Origin: Dromaius novaehollandiae
Taxonomy: Eukaryota > Chordata > Aves > Casuariiformes > Dromaiidae
DNA length: 64,000 nucleotides
Direction of reading: 5' to 3'
NCBI RefSeq assembly: GCF_036370855.1
Contig: NC_088102.1
Location: forward strand, 23,851,001 to 23,915,000
A program made the position numbers and the translations under genes. The notes under the pieces were generated by a model, which saw nothing but the letters and a program-made list of their open reading frames with translations, did not search any database and was not told the DNA's origin. This document shows positions 44,101-57,330 of the stretch, in pieces (position 1 is the first letter of the stretch; each line of letters starts with the position of its first letter).

Positions 44101-47100
44101 AGCCTGCAGACACTTCAGTTGTTTTTGGAAGAGTGTAGAGAGTAAGTAGAGTGGTTTTTAGTTTTGGCAGGTCAAATTCTTAGTGTCAATTCAGAATAGC
44201 CTTCGGTTTTCATTTTCTGTCCTAAATTGTTGTTCATATACTTAAAAAGCTTTGTAATTTCTCCCTGAGATGGTTGTGTGGATGCTGCCAGCTACTTAAA
44301 TAACTCCTAAATAATATCTGGAAAAGGTAAACTCCTTCATCAAAAAGAGCACAGGGTTCTTTTGGGGGTAGAGGTGGAAAGTTCCCTCTGGAAGAGGAAA
44401 ATAAGATGACACAGAGGATGAAAATAAAAGAAGGTAGCCAGATTTTTTTATTACTATTATTTTTATTTATTTGTTTTTTTACAAAAACTGAAAGATAGGA
44501 TCCAAACCAAAACAGCTGTAGAAAAAGAAGTGTGCGTAAGGAACAAAAGACTTTTTTTTTCTTTTCTCCTCCCCTCCTCTTCTTCCCCCTCAGGGCTTTT
44601 CATGGGAAAGTGCATCTGCCAGTGTGTCAGCTTCCCTTTCTAAGTTCCTTTTATCAGAAAATGCTTCTTGCTGTTTTCTATTGAGACACTATTGCTGGGT
44701 TTAATTGGAAATCTGTAACTAGCTAGAATAAACTAATCTGTTGTTTCCACAGTTCCCTCTAGGCAGCAGCAGTAATCCACATATGATTTAGAGAATTCAT
44801 CAACTACAGTCAAACTAGAAACAGCACTGCACATGCAGCACAAATACAACCTTCATGCTGCTTGATAATTGAGGTGCTATCATGCATATGCCAGTTGGAA
44901 GCAAGCCATAGGGAAGACGCTCAATTGGACAGTGCCTCAGAATTTGCAGTGATAGCTTTTCTGTAAAAACTCATGATATGGATTGTATTTTATTTGTTGC
45001 AGCTTTATCTTCACAAAAGAGAGGTAGTTCTGTCATTTTTCTTCACTGTTACCTTTTGATGGAAAAGCTGCTGTCATGTCAGCTGAAACGGGTGGTTCAG
45101 CTGTAAAACAGCCAGCATAGGATTTGGCAGACTAGCCAGTTGTCGGTCTCATTGTTTGCAGCAGGGAGGCTCCTCTTGGCCTCAAAATAGGGCTTTAAAA
45201 GAAATTACGGTATATAGACATGTTACAAATTCCAATCACATTGTAATGATGAGCTCTTAGATGTGTGTTCTGAATTAAGTTGATGTTCACTGCAGATTTC
45301 ATTCCTTAAAAAGAGAGGAGGAGGTGGCTGTCCTCATCGCAGCTGCATAGTGAGTAGCTGAGAACTGGAATGAGTCTGCTTCTCCTCATCTAACAAATTG
45401 ACAAAGCTCTATGAACTTTAATGGAAGTGCACAATGTGTAGCAGTAAAGATACAGTTTCAGATGACCATAATTACAGAGAAGTTGAGCCCTGGAGAATAG
45501 GGGATGTTCTCAAGAAACCTTTTTACCAATCTGCTGTAGCTATCTAGTTTTGCCTATGTAATGCCTAGACATATGTGCCTCCCCCCTGCTGGGTGACCAG
45601 GTTGCTTGAAATAGGCAAGCAAACTTTATGTACGTTCAATGGAAGAACCTGTCTTTTCCTAAAGAGCAAGCCAAGATCTCCACAAATTGTCCTGGGAGCA
45701 ACCTAGAGATGGCCTCACTGGCTTTAAGTATCTGACTCAGAATTGTAAAAGAGGTGTTGCCACTTACTGGTGATCCAGATCCTACATTCCTCTTCTAGTA
45801 CCTAGATGGTATTACCCCTCTTGGCAATGTAGCCAGCAGATCAAGAGAAGTAATCATTCTCCTCTGCACAGCACTTGTGAGGTCAGACGGTTTGTTGAGT
45901 GGTACCTGGAGTGAGACAAGCACACAGGCGTTGCTTTGATCATACATACAAGGCTTGACGTTGCATATAATCAGGACAGCAAGGAGGGGTTCTACCCAAA
46001 AAGCAGAGTTAGTTTCAAATTGGTTTGTATTAATCCTGCAGCAGGTCTCAGAAGGAGTAAGTTAAGGATGGCCCAAGTGAATTCCAAGTCCTATTCTGCG
46101 GTCAATGAGACTTTCCTGTATTTGGGAATGTTTTTCCAATATTTTCAAGGTGGAAGATAAGGACAGGCAGTTATAAGAATTACAGATTTTCCACAGGATT
46201 GCTATCCTGTCTAATCCGAGTATCTGACACTCTGAGGTGCTATGGCAATTCATAGCAGCGTGTGTGCACTGGAGGGATAGAGAGGGTTTCTGAAGGGTTC
46301 TGCTGATGAAATGCTTTGTGTATTGGCCAATAGAATCTGCATTTGTTCACTTTTCACAACATGGTGTGTAGCCACACAAAAATCAGGTTAGATGGAGGTG
46401 ACTAGACAAAACAGATCAAAAATATTTTGGATTTCATATGGATATACTATTATATCAATATAATTTTTAGGTCTACAGTGCTGTCAAAAATCTCTGTGCG
46501 TCACTAAGACCCCTTAGCTGTCTTCTGTTCCAAGGCATGATAATGGCCCTTCACAACTTGTACCTTAGCCCACAAAGCCTACATCAAAGTGCAGTATAAT
46601 GCCATTTGTTTTCAAAATCTCGGCCAAGGAGGAGGGGAGTGCACAGAGGAAAGGCATGATTAATAGATACAAATAATTTTGTGTCTCACCCAGTCCAGTT
46701 TTAACTGCAAGCTAGAAACCATTTGATTACTGAGTGGTTTTAGAGTGAGGATGGCTGGAATCTGTTAGAAAAACAAAGCAGACTATGGTGCTATTACTCA
46801 ACAGCCTAACCAAACACCCTGGAAGGAGGGTTTGGTTTGTTTTAACACATGAGCATGGAGGTCTGCTCAAATCAGTCTTTGCTTTTAAAGAGAATTCTTT
46901 ATTACAGAATCTCCAAAGACTATGCAATGAGCATTAATATTTAAACTATCCAGCAAGAGGGGAAATGAATTATATTTTACTTATGTTAGTAAACTAAAAT
47001 GCTATGGTAGTGATTGAAATTTACATTTGTAACTTGTGCTATTTTCAGATTCCAATATTGCATAGCAGGATGTGCTTTATTTTGACTATAGCTGACCCAT

Positions 47101-47635
47101 TCCAAATGGTGTCATCTGAAACAGATATGCACCCAAGGAAGAAGAAAAGTCTCTCTTTAGATACAGAGAAGATTGGCATAGGTTGACTATAGCTTCTTTA
47201 AATTAAATTAGAGAAAGTTTGAAGTATTCATACCTAGAGCTCCAGGTTAGCTTTACATTCTTTGCTGTGTCTGAGATTGAAAAAAGTTTTCATAATGTAG
47301 CTATTACCACTACAAATTATGCAAATAGAATCACAAAAGCTTATGTAGAGAGAAAGTAATAGCATTCTCTGCCACTTCAAAACAGGATTGTTTTACATTC
47401 TATTTTCAGTCTGAAATAGTCTCCTAGAGCCAGCAGAAGCCCTGAAGACAATGTTAACGTTGGCTCTTTGAATTTCTGTACAGGGTTTTGAGGGAGGCTG
47501 GCCGGGTTGTGCCCTTTCACTTCAGCCATGAGAACAAATCCACTGAGGTAGTGCTATGAACAGGGGATATTGCTCTTCTTCACGCAGCTGGCTAGATTTT
47601 TAGCTGCATAGGCTGTATGTTCTGGCAGTTTCAGC
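41191..47635. other. Intergenic region between GTF2A1 and TSHR, first part
   Basis: No gene was recognised. It contains T runs of 19 (42211-42229) and 22 (43895-43916), an AT-rich tract around 42279-42340 and a short TG repeat (43987-44003). The long T runs could be reversed poly-A tails of retroposed sequences, but no source sequence could be identified next to them. Confidence 0.65.
43987..44003 (+). repeat. Short (TG)n repeat
   Basis: About eight TG units. Confidence 0.9.
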
Positions 47636-47639
47636 TGCA

Positions 47640-48540
47640 CAAGAACAAGTGGCTGCCCTGGACCAGGCCAAAAGTCTGTCTATGCCAGAATCTTGTTTGT
47701 GATAGCTGCTAAAGGTGTGTGGCTAGGGAAGCGTGAAAGGATGGGGCAAGCACATATGACACACTCCCCAAGTGCTCCCATCCTTCAGGCATGTGCAGTT
47801 CAGAAACATCCTAAGACAGATGGTTTCTGGTTTTTATTATCTTTCAATGGATTTCTCTTACATGAATTTTCACTCTCTCCCTAAACTGATGCACAATATC
47901 CTTTGGCAAGAAGTTCGGTAACTCTGCTATTCCAAGCTGCTCATGACTTTATAGATCTTAATCATATCCTCTGTCATCATCTTTCCAGTTTACTTAGTCA
48001 TTTTTTAGCAGTAAGCAGCCATTGATTCTCATTGCTATCCTGCGCTGAAATTTTTCTAGTTCTATTATACCTTCTTTCCATTGTGGAGATAAGAACTGCA
48101 CATACTATTCAAGATGCAGAGAAACCATGGATTTAAACAGTGATATAATAATTGCCTGCTTTATGTTCTGTTCCTTTTTCAATATTGTCTATCACTTGAT
48201 TTGCTTTTTTGATCTCTAGGAAGCATGAGCTGACATTTTCATGGAATCATCTATCGTACCCCTAGGATCTTGCTCCTGAATTGTGGTTGTCAGCTCAGAG
48301 CACATCTTTTAAGATGCAAATTCTTCTGTTTTTGACATGTGTATTACTTTACATTTACCTACATTGAATTTCACCTGCCAGTCATTCAGTCATAAGGAGT
48401 CTTTCTAGAGTTCTTCATAGCCATCTGTTATTCGTACTGCTCTGAATAACAATATTATTGCAAACTTTGTCACTTGTTCACTCCTTTTTCAGGTCCCTTA
48501 TGCAGATACATCTGAGCATCTACAGCTGCGAAAAAGCTTT
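47640..48540 (-). mobile_element. Old CR1 LINE 3' region, about 0.9 kb
   Basis: In reversed orientation it starts with the typical old-CR1 3' segment 'ctggaccaggccaaaagtct', and continues with 'aatcatatcctctgtcatca', 'gcacatactattcaagatgc', 'atttgcttttttgatctcta', 'tgtattactttacatttacc' and 'attgaatttcacctgccagt'. The order fits one insertion. It is heavily diverged. Confidence 0.88.
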
Positions 48541-51141
48541 CCTTGCATTCTAAAGCTTCATGTATGAGAGAAGCACAATTACAGGCAGTAGCAAGGTATA
48601 CAGATAGTGAAACCAGCTGAGTTTTCTAGGGTGGGAAGAGTATCTCAAGACTTGCTGATATTTGAGCACTTTGACAGTTTTCAGCAATGAGAATTGTCCT
48701 TTACATAGTTTTACAAGGTGATGGCAAGGATCCATATATGACAATTAGTAACTTTTTTTTCCACTGAGAATTACTGAACTATAAGCAGCATAAATTTTGG
48801 CAAATATGGCATGAGAGATGTTCACGTTAAGGGGAGGACTAGTGGGAGGGATCCTCTCTGATTGCATATGAGCAGATTTATTCAGTTAATGTGAGAGTTC
48901 CTGCAGCAGAGTCTTTCTAATGCATGCATGCAAAAAAAAAAAAAAAATCATACTACTACTATGCAAGTATATTCTCATGAAGTGTCCAATCTGTAGTTGT
49001 CATAATGGTCACATGCACATTAGGTTTAGGAAGGAGAATGGAAAAGATTAGATAGCAGATTTAGTCTTTTGAAGGGAATTTTGTGGCTGTTAGGTGATCC
49101 TTCTGATCATCTGGGATGTAACTGATGGTGGTTTTGGAACTCCAGAGCTCTGCAATGCTGCTGTTCCTTTTCATCCTTGTTGCCCTGTCCGAGATGGCCA
49201 TTTAGGACATCCCTTTCCTAGCTAGTGGGGAGGGGAGGGAGGAACCTCTACCAAGTAGACTGACTCACAGTCTTTCTTTTTGGCTATGGGCCAGCCCAGC
49301 CAAGGACAGCAGTGAAGCTGAATGCAGGAGAAACAGGAGAAATAGCTTAACTTTTTTATAGAAAAAATATTTTAAAACCTTCAGAAAAACTCACTAAGCC
49401 TCTTACAATTTCCAGCAAAACATTTTATTCCAATACTTGCATTATTTCTGAAGTATTCTAGAGCAGAAAATGTACTGAATGTCAGAAATAATACATCTTG
49501 TTGAGTTAGACTTAAAATAGCAAGTATTACATCAGGGTACGTGCAAGACCAAAAATGGCAGAAGGGACTGACCACAGCAGAAATCCGATACAGGATACAA
49601 ACATTTACAACAAGTAAAAATCTAGCAAATAAATTATTTAAAATCTATTGCCTGGATGTTTCCCATAGCTTTTAAATATTTTTCACCATGTTAAACACAA
49701 GAAGGAATATGGAAGGCATAAAACAAATAGCAAATTTTTTTCATAAACGCAATAACACAGAACCCTTTTAATGGAAAAAAGTATATGAAAGGATTGGAGA
49801 GAACGAAAACTAGTTCAATAATGTGGAAATATATCTTCCATTAGTAACAGCAAATAACTGCATTAATTTAAAAGCATACTACAATCAGTCCCATGTATCA
49901 CACCTTTCTAATATCCTAATAGTTTCCATGGAACAAATTTTCTGTCATGTTGAAGATAAAAGGAAGTTTGAAATAAATGATCTTTTGGTATTTTTAAAAT
50001 TACTTTTAGAATAAATGTTGATTTCATCTTTTCTTTCTTTCTGACAAAGAATATGATTCAAACACTCTCCCACCACTGGAACACTAGCACATTTAAAATC
50101 TCTAACAAAACCATACAATATGTCAGTTGGAACTTGATTATCATAGCTGCTGATGAGATACTAAATAAAGGCAGTCAGAAAAGTGTATATGGATAAATAT
50201 TTTCCCACTTCTATCATTATTCCAATGTCAGAAGGGTAACAAAGGTCCCTTGCCAGGGATGTTTTTGCAGCTTGCTGTAACTTGCTAAATAAGGTCCTGT
50301 TAGATATGGTCAGAGCATTTTCAACATACAGTTCTAAGTGTGTTTTCCTTAGGGAATTTTTCTAATCTGCACCCTTAAGCTGCCTTTAGGTTTCTAATTA
50401 ATGCCAGGTGAGTCCAGGTCACAAAAGAAGTCATACATTATTTGCATGGTATTTCAGCAGTTTTGATTCGAAAATTAGTTGAAAATTAAATGATAATGGA
50501 AATGCATGCTTCCTTCCCCCTACTTAAGCAGCTAAACTAATCTGTAACACAATACTGTTGGTTATTAATAGAGGAGATAATGACAGAATCATTGTTTTTT
50601 ATGAAACCATGTTACAGAGTTAGTGAATCTAGGTCCCTGTGTCTTCTCACTTACACAGCCTTTATTAATATTCAGGAATATGGAATCAAATTGTGTTTGA
50701 ATTGAAGTATGAGTATGGAATTCAGAACCGTGCAGTTACAAGCTGTAATAGTTTACAGTTTGAAGGGCTCTATGTGTTTGCATACTGCTAACTTTCACAA
50801 TAAAAGATCTTGTCTGTTCACTTACTATTCCTCAAAAACTATAATTTGAAAAAACATCATTAAAAATGGCATAGGTTTTATAAAAAATGAAGTTTAAAAT
50901 GCCTACCCGAAGGCATACATTCACTCAATATTCTCCCTTCTCATGTTAGGCCTTCCAAATGGATGGGCCAAATGATCAGTAGGCAATCTTGGAATCAGCC
51001 CTACAGAGCTGGTCTCTACAGCTGGCTAAGGACAGGTCTGATCCTACTCTCAAGGCCAGGCCAGGCAGTCTGGACAGGCAGATGTTAGCACACAAGCTGG
51101 TGCAGAGTAGCTCTTACACTGAGTCCTGATGTGTCCAGGAG
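48541..51141. other. Intergenic region, nothing recognised
   Basis: AT-rich sequence with an A run near 48932-48946. No exon, RNA gene or clear transposon was seen. Confidence 0.65.
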
Positions 51142-51597
51142 GTGTACAGAGCCAGGCCCGAGCTCGTTGGTTCACAGCATGTGGATGAAATGAGCACAGC
51201 CGAGCTTGATCGTGGTCCGGTCCAGTCTACCACCAGGTATCACAGAAGACTGTTTTACTGCTTTGCTGTAGCAAGGGACTGTGGGATGTTCCTTGTATCT
51301 GAGCTGACGTTTCCTTATGCACAGTGTGGAGGCTATGTGCCTAAGCTGCAGACAGGCTATGGCCAAACAAAACCTAATAGCGTGGTTTATGTAGCTGTAT
51401 CTCGCACATTACTGTACACATTACAAAAGTCAGATACAGACCTCACTGCATGCTGGAGAGAGATTTGTAAATCATGTTGGATTAGCTGGCACTTAGCCTT
51501 CAATCCAGTCATTGAAGGGCATGAAGTAACCAGAAGGCAGGATCCACTTCTTTTGTGTAAGTATAGATGTGAGGCAGCTCAGCATAGCAAGTGCTAA
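51142..51597 (+). other. Unexplained 151-codon ORF between GTF2A1 and TSHR
   Basis: This is the longest open frame outside the CpG island and TSHR exon 10. It runs from ATG at 51142 to TAA at 51595-51597. The stretch retains several CpGs and is more GC-rich than its flanks. The product has no signal peptide or domain I recognise and contains scattered Cys and Trp. The DNA includes 'agggactgtgggatg', which faintly recalls old non-autonomous DNA transposons. It is more likely a repeat-derived or chance frame than a gene. Confidence 0.2.
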
Positions 51598-52319
51598 GAG
51601 GGAAAGTCATTCTTGCCCTGTTAGAGGCATAGATAGGAATAGTGGTAGTGGGAAGAAAGGAGTAGTTAGGCAGTGTTCAGATTCCAAAGTAATAAGCACA
51701 TTCACACTGGACAGCAACACAATCAGGCATAAGAATGGACAAGTGAGAGAAAATTTTGTAAAATGGTTTAACTTTCAAAAAAGTAAAAAAAAAAAAAACA
51801 AGCATCATTAATTTGACTGGGTAGACTGGTCTTCAAAAAAAAAATTCAAACTAAACCATCTCCTAAGCAAGATTATCAAAAAGTGACAAAATGTGATAGT
51901 ATGGAATTTTCACAACACACAGAGACAAAAGCCCTGTTTGTCTCTAGTTGTCTTATGAATCACAGCAAAATCAATATGTGTCATTTACTGCTGCAGAGGC
52001 AGTATGAAGAGGCTTCTTTCCCCACTTCACCCAACTAAACCAAAAGCTGCAAACTAAAGACTGGCTTCATTTTAAGTGAGGATGGGAGAAGCAGAAGGAA
52101 TCTGTTCAGTTTTAGGCTCTGGTGGAAGTATTTAGTTTGCTATTAGAAAAACAATTGAACCTTTTGACACAAGGTAGTTGAAATTTGAGAGCTTCAAAGT
52201 TCAAATTTTTTTTTAACTAATCTGATTTTACTTATAAAGCTACATACTGTTTTTTGATCACACAAGTGCCCCAAGTTTTATGCTTGGTCTCCTGCTTCCT
52301 TTAATATGTTAGATGATGG

Positions 52320-52617
52320 CATATTTCATATTTGCTGAGTTTATTTGTATTTATTAATTTTTCTATTTACACAGAGCTTTCACATCCACTCCCAGTATTC
52401 TCATCAGAACGGTATCTTTTGACCTGCACAGATAGGAGTGTTAAACAAGAGATTCAAGTGAATGACTCATCTAAAAGAAAACCACTCAGAAGGTACTTCG
52501 AGCATCACAAAGGATAGATTAGGGAAAAAGGATAAGAAAAAATGATATCTTCTCACTGGATTTCTTGTATTGCACAAGCACCTGTTGACCAGATTGTGGT
52601 CATCATACTTTCAGATG
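52320..52617 (-). other. Predicted TSHR 3' UTR
   Basis: Downstream of the TSHR stop on the minus strand there are two closely spaced AATAAA signals (complements at 52340-52345 and 52350-52355), about 265-275 bases after the stop codon. The UTR would be AT-rich. A longer form using more distant signals cannot be excluded. Confidence 0.55.
52340..52355 (-). terminator. Candidate TSHR polyadenylation signals (two AATAAA)
   Basis: Two AATAAA hexamers lie 10 bases apart on the minus strand, well placed for the TSHR terminal exon. Confidence 0.55.
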
Positions 52618-54028
52618 TTATAGCTCAGTTTGTTTGCATTCTTCTACAAGAATTTGGTCTTGCATTGTCATAGCAGGGAGGTAATCATTGACCGGGTCTT
52701 GAATGCTCGTAAGAATCTGACCTATCCCTCGGCTGATTCTCTGCCCATAAGAGCCACTGCTGTTTTTGGTTGAGACCGTTTGACCTCTGTAGACTTGAGC
52801 CCGATGCTGACATATACCAAACTTGCTTAGCAGGATAAACACATCTCTTCGGAAAGCTTTCGTGAAAATAGCATAAAGAAAGGGGTTGGCACAAGAATTG
52901 AGTGGGTAGAAGAGTACCAGCAAGATCTTGGAATTGGTGACAGTTATCAAGGGTTTGCTCATAATGGCTGATAATGCATGGAAAGAGATGGGAGCCATGC
53001 ACAGAAAGTCAGTGAAAATCAACACAGCCATCCTTTTGGCAATTTTGGTGTCTTTGTCCCCTGACTTGTACTGAGGATTTCGCACAGTGATATAGATTTT
53101 TATGTAGCAGGCACAAATAATGACAAAAGCAATGATGTTACACATTAAAACAAAGATGACATAGGCTTCAGCCACTGGTGTTTCAGTGTCCATAGGCAAG
53201 CAGATACTGACTTTGCTGTAGCTGCTGACTCCAACCAGTGGCAAAAGGGCAAGAAGAAAGCATGAGAGCCAACCTCCCAGCATGATAACCAAAGCGTGTC
53301 GGAGGCGAATCTTTCGATCTGGGTGCATGGCAAAAGTGATGGCATACCAGCGCTCTAGGGTGATTACAGTGAGTGTGTATACAGAAAGTTCACTAGCAAA
53401 GACTGTGAAAAAGCCAGCTGTATTACAGCCAGGCCCTGTCTGCCACTCTATGGCATGATTATAGTACTCTGAGCTGGTGTAGAGATCCACGGAAGCAATC
53501 AAGAGAAGGTATAAGCCCATGCAAAAATCAGCAAAGGCCAAGTTGCACATCAGAAATCGTGGTACAGTCAATTTGTAATGGCTGGTCAAAAGGATGAAAA
53601 GGACAAAAATGTTACCTAGTATGGCCAGCAGGTTCACAAACCACACCACAATCCTTAGAAATTTGTACCCCATTATATCCTCACAAGGATTGAACTCATC
53701 AGGCTCTGGAGTGCATATTATATCTTCATTGCCTCCACAGACAGGGTAGTCGTAATGGTTGTCAAAGGCCTGGACATCTTCCATTTGAGGGTTCTTGAGC
53801 TCTTGGCCAAACCCAACGTTTCCTTCCCCATGCTCTTCAAAAAAAACATAATAATGAGAATTTTCATGAAAATTCCTGAACTTGGTGTTTTTGTCATACA
53901 CAGTGTCAGTGTGATCGGTATATTCTTCTGCATAATCTTTGTAAAATGGACCTCTGAGGGCTTTGACTGATCTTCTCTTACGAAAGCTGTGGCTGCCAGT
54001 CTGGTTACATGTCAGATATTCCAGAATT
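52618..54028 (-). CDS. TSHR: Thyrotropin receptor, last exon: hinge end, 7TM domain and tail
   Basis: The exon starts after cctatactctttcag at 54028 (phase 2, completing a Gly codon with the previous exon) and runs 469 full codons to TAA at 52618-52620. It begins [20 protein letters not shown], homologous to the human hinge. HYDY (about 53757-53746) includes the tyrosine sulfated in human TSHR. Seven hydrophobic helices follow, with ERW after helix 3 (about 53355-53347), CMAPISF in helix 6 and NPFLY in helix 7 (about 52887-52873). The end TEL fits a class I PDZ ligand. The product is a Gs-coupled plasma-membrane receptor for TSH. As in all glycoprotein-hormone receptors, the whole 7TM part is in one exon. 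The FSH and LH receptors are excluded by the hinge sequence. Confidence 0.98.
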
Positions 54029-55626
54029 CTGAAAGAGTATAGGGTGAAATCACATTTACAGTTTGACTAGAATAGAGTGGGTAAACAGAGGGAACACTTA
54101 AAAAAAATCACAGTGTGAATGAAAATTTAGCTATAACAATGTTATCAAATACATTTCTATTAATAAAAAGAGAATATAGTGAACAATAGGCTTGAGAGTT
54201 TCTGGGATCAAACAACCCAGCAGACTTAAGTACCAGAAGAGTTTCTTTTTTTAATCTGTATTTTTGCTTTCTCAGTTGCTATCAGGTATCCGCAGTGGTA
54301 ACATAGCTTGTCATCATCCATAATCCCTCTTCCTTCTTGTGGGTCCACATTCTTAATGGGCCACCAGACTTCTAAGATAATACACACAGCATTATTTTCT
54401 TTTTTACTCATAAATCAGTTTATCCCAGAACTCTGGTCATTTTCATTTCTCTCCTGTGTATTTCCTCTAGTATCTTTAAAACTCACTAATAACATAGCAC
54501 TTGGGAATCCTGAACCTCCATGGTGTTATGTACCTGTATTTGTAGTCTTGGACTGTTTGTATTTTTTACTAGAAAAAACCTTGCAAATTGGCATCAAAGT
54601 TTTTGACCATTGTCATCTACTGTCACATAATCGTTATAGCATGTCTCATTTCCTGGTGTGTACAATTCCAGATGGCATACGATTCAAGGTGTTTGAGAAA
54701 TTTTTCATCTCTAGTAATAAGGACAAGCATATACTTGGTTCTTTCTGTCATTAGATCAATTAGGTTCTTTCTGTACATTCTTCCTGCCAGATTTTGAATC
54801 TCTCTAGTTCTCTTTGGTTTAGTTGTCTATCTGCACCTTCCTAATCCATTGTAATTGTGAATTCTGAATGTTATTGCTATGTGAGTTTTGTATAATTCAT
54901 GTACCTTTCATAGCATATTTGTAATACACTATGCATTCAAACCTCAAATACTGCAATATTGAAGATTGATGCTGTCTTCCTAAATCAGGGGCTGAACAAA
55001 AATTCATAGCTCTAAACCTTATAAAACTTTGGAGGAATTTGCATTGGATTCATATTTGAATTCTGCAGTAACATTGTGACGGTAAACACAGTAAGTTTTG
55101 GGGGGATTTTTTGTTGTTGTTGTTACAGCAGATGAATTGCTTTGTTGCATCAGGACATCTACACTTATGTTTTCTCTCTTTAATAGCTGTCAGCACTTGT
55201 TCTGAAGGGAGTCAGGAAATCCTGCAGAAATGGAATAAGAAATAATCTGTCCACAAGGTTATTATAGAACGATCCATTCTCAGCATTTTAGTTAGAAGAC
55301 ATCTGAAACATGAGGTTATGTCCCCTCCAAAACTTCTTTTTCCAGTCCTTACTATAATATGTTCTGGTTGTTCTTTTCCCTTTTTGATTCTTTTTTACTT
55401 CTGGGCTCAACAAAAGAAAGAGCTGTAGCAAAAGGTCCTACAAATTCTGTGCTATATCAAAAATACTTTCTATCAGTTTGAAATTGTAATCTCTTTGCTT
55501 CAAAGAATGTCCTCTATATTTAGAAATAAGTCCACAAAAGTCCAATTGCATGTAATTTTATGTTAATACTAAAATATTGCCTTTACTTACATAATTTAAA
55601 ATTGAATGTAAGTTACTGAAACTCAC
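54029..55626 (-). other. TSHR intron between the last two exons (1.60 kb)
   Basis: Splice sites are GTGAGT at the upstream exon and a pyrimidine-rich acceptor at 54029-54045. No repeat or gene was recognised inside. The 148-codon + strand ORF at 54308 looks like chance. Confidence 0.9.
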
Positions 55627-55815
55627 CCTTTGTTTTTTTTCCAGTTCTTGAAAGCACAGCAATGACTTGGATAGGACAAGTCAGCTCGCATTAGCTGAAG
55701 AAATATCTTTACAGCTGGCAATTTCTTTAAAGTCCATGTATTTTTGGCCATCAGTTCTTTAAGGCTTTCCAAACCTCTGGCTGGAAGGTTAGCAATGACT
55801 GTTCTGGAGACATCC
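55627..55815 (-). CDS. TSHR: Thyrotropin receptor, penultimate exon (end of LRR domain, start of hinge)
   Basis: This 189-base exon encodes [19 protein letters not shown], then [10 protein letters not shown] and [20 protein letters not shown]. It matches human exon 9 in length, phase and sequence, including the SHCCAF cysteine pair that ties the hinge to the leucine-rich repeats. The donor is AAAGG|GTGAGT and the acceptor is ttacctag|GG. Exons 1-8 (signal peptide and most LRRs) are not in the window as far as I can see. Confidence 0.97.
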
Positions 55816-57009
55816 CTAGGTAAAGGAAGAAACAAACTTCAGAATATCAAATGACTAGACTGAAACTTTTCAGACTGGAACAATAATGTAGGGGTTTCAT
55901 AGAATTCTACAGCAAAGATCAAATCCAGAGGAGGTGTAGAGTGGATTTAGCAAGCTCCATGAATATATTCCACTCCTGAAGCACAAAAGCAGATATAGTA
56001 TATTCATATGCAATTGAATAAAGTCTAATTTGACACCATGAACTCATTCATCCACTTAATTCACAGGCTCTGATACTATTAGTGTATAGCATATATATAA
56101 AATTTTATGTACATGAACATTTCCATAGCCTTCGGTGGGAATACTATGTACCCAGTTAAGTACCTTCTAAAATCTTTGTAACATTTTAGTGAAAATTTAT
56201 CATACCATGGCACTTTCCTAGAATCTGGTACCGTTCAGCTTCAAGTAGGATATGAAATTCTCCTGTGACTTTTTCCAGTTCTTAAATCCTCATGACTTTA
56301 ATGTCTCATAATGCAGAATATGGATCATAAATATAAAGAATTTTTAAATTAGGCCTTTAAAGTCAACCATATACAAGTGCATATACAGAAACAAAGAACT
56401 CAAACTTCTTGGAAGTAACTACCTCTTCCATTAGAAGAGCTATCTATTGGCCACTTCAAAAGAAAGCATTATAATCGCTAAAATAATGTTTTCATAAACT
56501 GAAATTAAAATCATATTTAATTTTTATTAGATTGAAAAATAAGACAGCAATGTTTTATTGCTTCAGCTGTCACATTTCAAGTATTTTAGTAGCAAAGATA
56601 CAGCTTATTTGATTGCTTTCGTGATTCAGAAAAGCTATGCACTGAATCCGCACAGATCTCACGGAGAATAGCTCACCATTTACCATATGTTATCTTTAAA
56701 AGATGTACTGAAAAACAACATGGAAAAATGCTTATTTCCAAGAATCAACAATATCCTCCTAATTCCCTTCAAAAAAATAAACCAGAGCCTGAATCCTTAA
56801 CAATGAATTATACATAAAGGGCTAGCACATTTCTCATAGCAAAAAAGCATAGAAGAATCCAGGGGAGGAGCAGGGAGGGAAAGAGCAATGGTATTTTCTA
56901 TCAAAACATGTTGCAGCATGACTGGAGTGCTTTGCAAACTGCTTTGGAACCAGTAGGTCTGTGTGCATATTTATAGCTTTTCATGACAAAGGTTATACCC
57001 AAATGTTAC

Positions 57010-57330
57010 ACATGTGTGTTCACACCCTAGTTATTTATTCTTTATTATGGCTTTTACCAGTTTCTGCTATATGGGAGTCAGACTTTAAATGTGTCTCAGT
57101 CCATTCTGAAATGATCAAAAAATTTGGTGTTACATTTGCCACTTTCTATTTCTCTGGTACTGAGTCCACCTCAGCTGGGATGTTACACAGTTTGCTGGGG
57201 AGGTGAATTTCCTTTAGAACAGCCAGGTGAGGATCATCTGGTCCTGCTACAGTGTTCCACTCATTTTGTTGCTTAGTCCTAAAACCTCTGATGCTTGAAG
57301 TTGAGATGGAGCCTTAGAATTATACTCTGC
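57010..57330 (-). mobile_element. CR1 LINE reverse-transcriptase fragment, antisense
   Basis: Read on the minus strand it gives a broken CR1 RT: AGPDDPHLAVLKE matches the PGPDGIHPRVLKEL motif. About 80-130 bases further come VANVTP and related residues, matching the KKANVTPIFKKG motif. Stop codons interrupt the frame, so it is dead. Confidence 0.75.

Noticed and set aside
53145-53345. ORFs in other frames across the TSHR last exon
   Set aside because: They overlap the well-supported receptor frame and have no support of their own.
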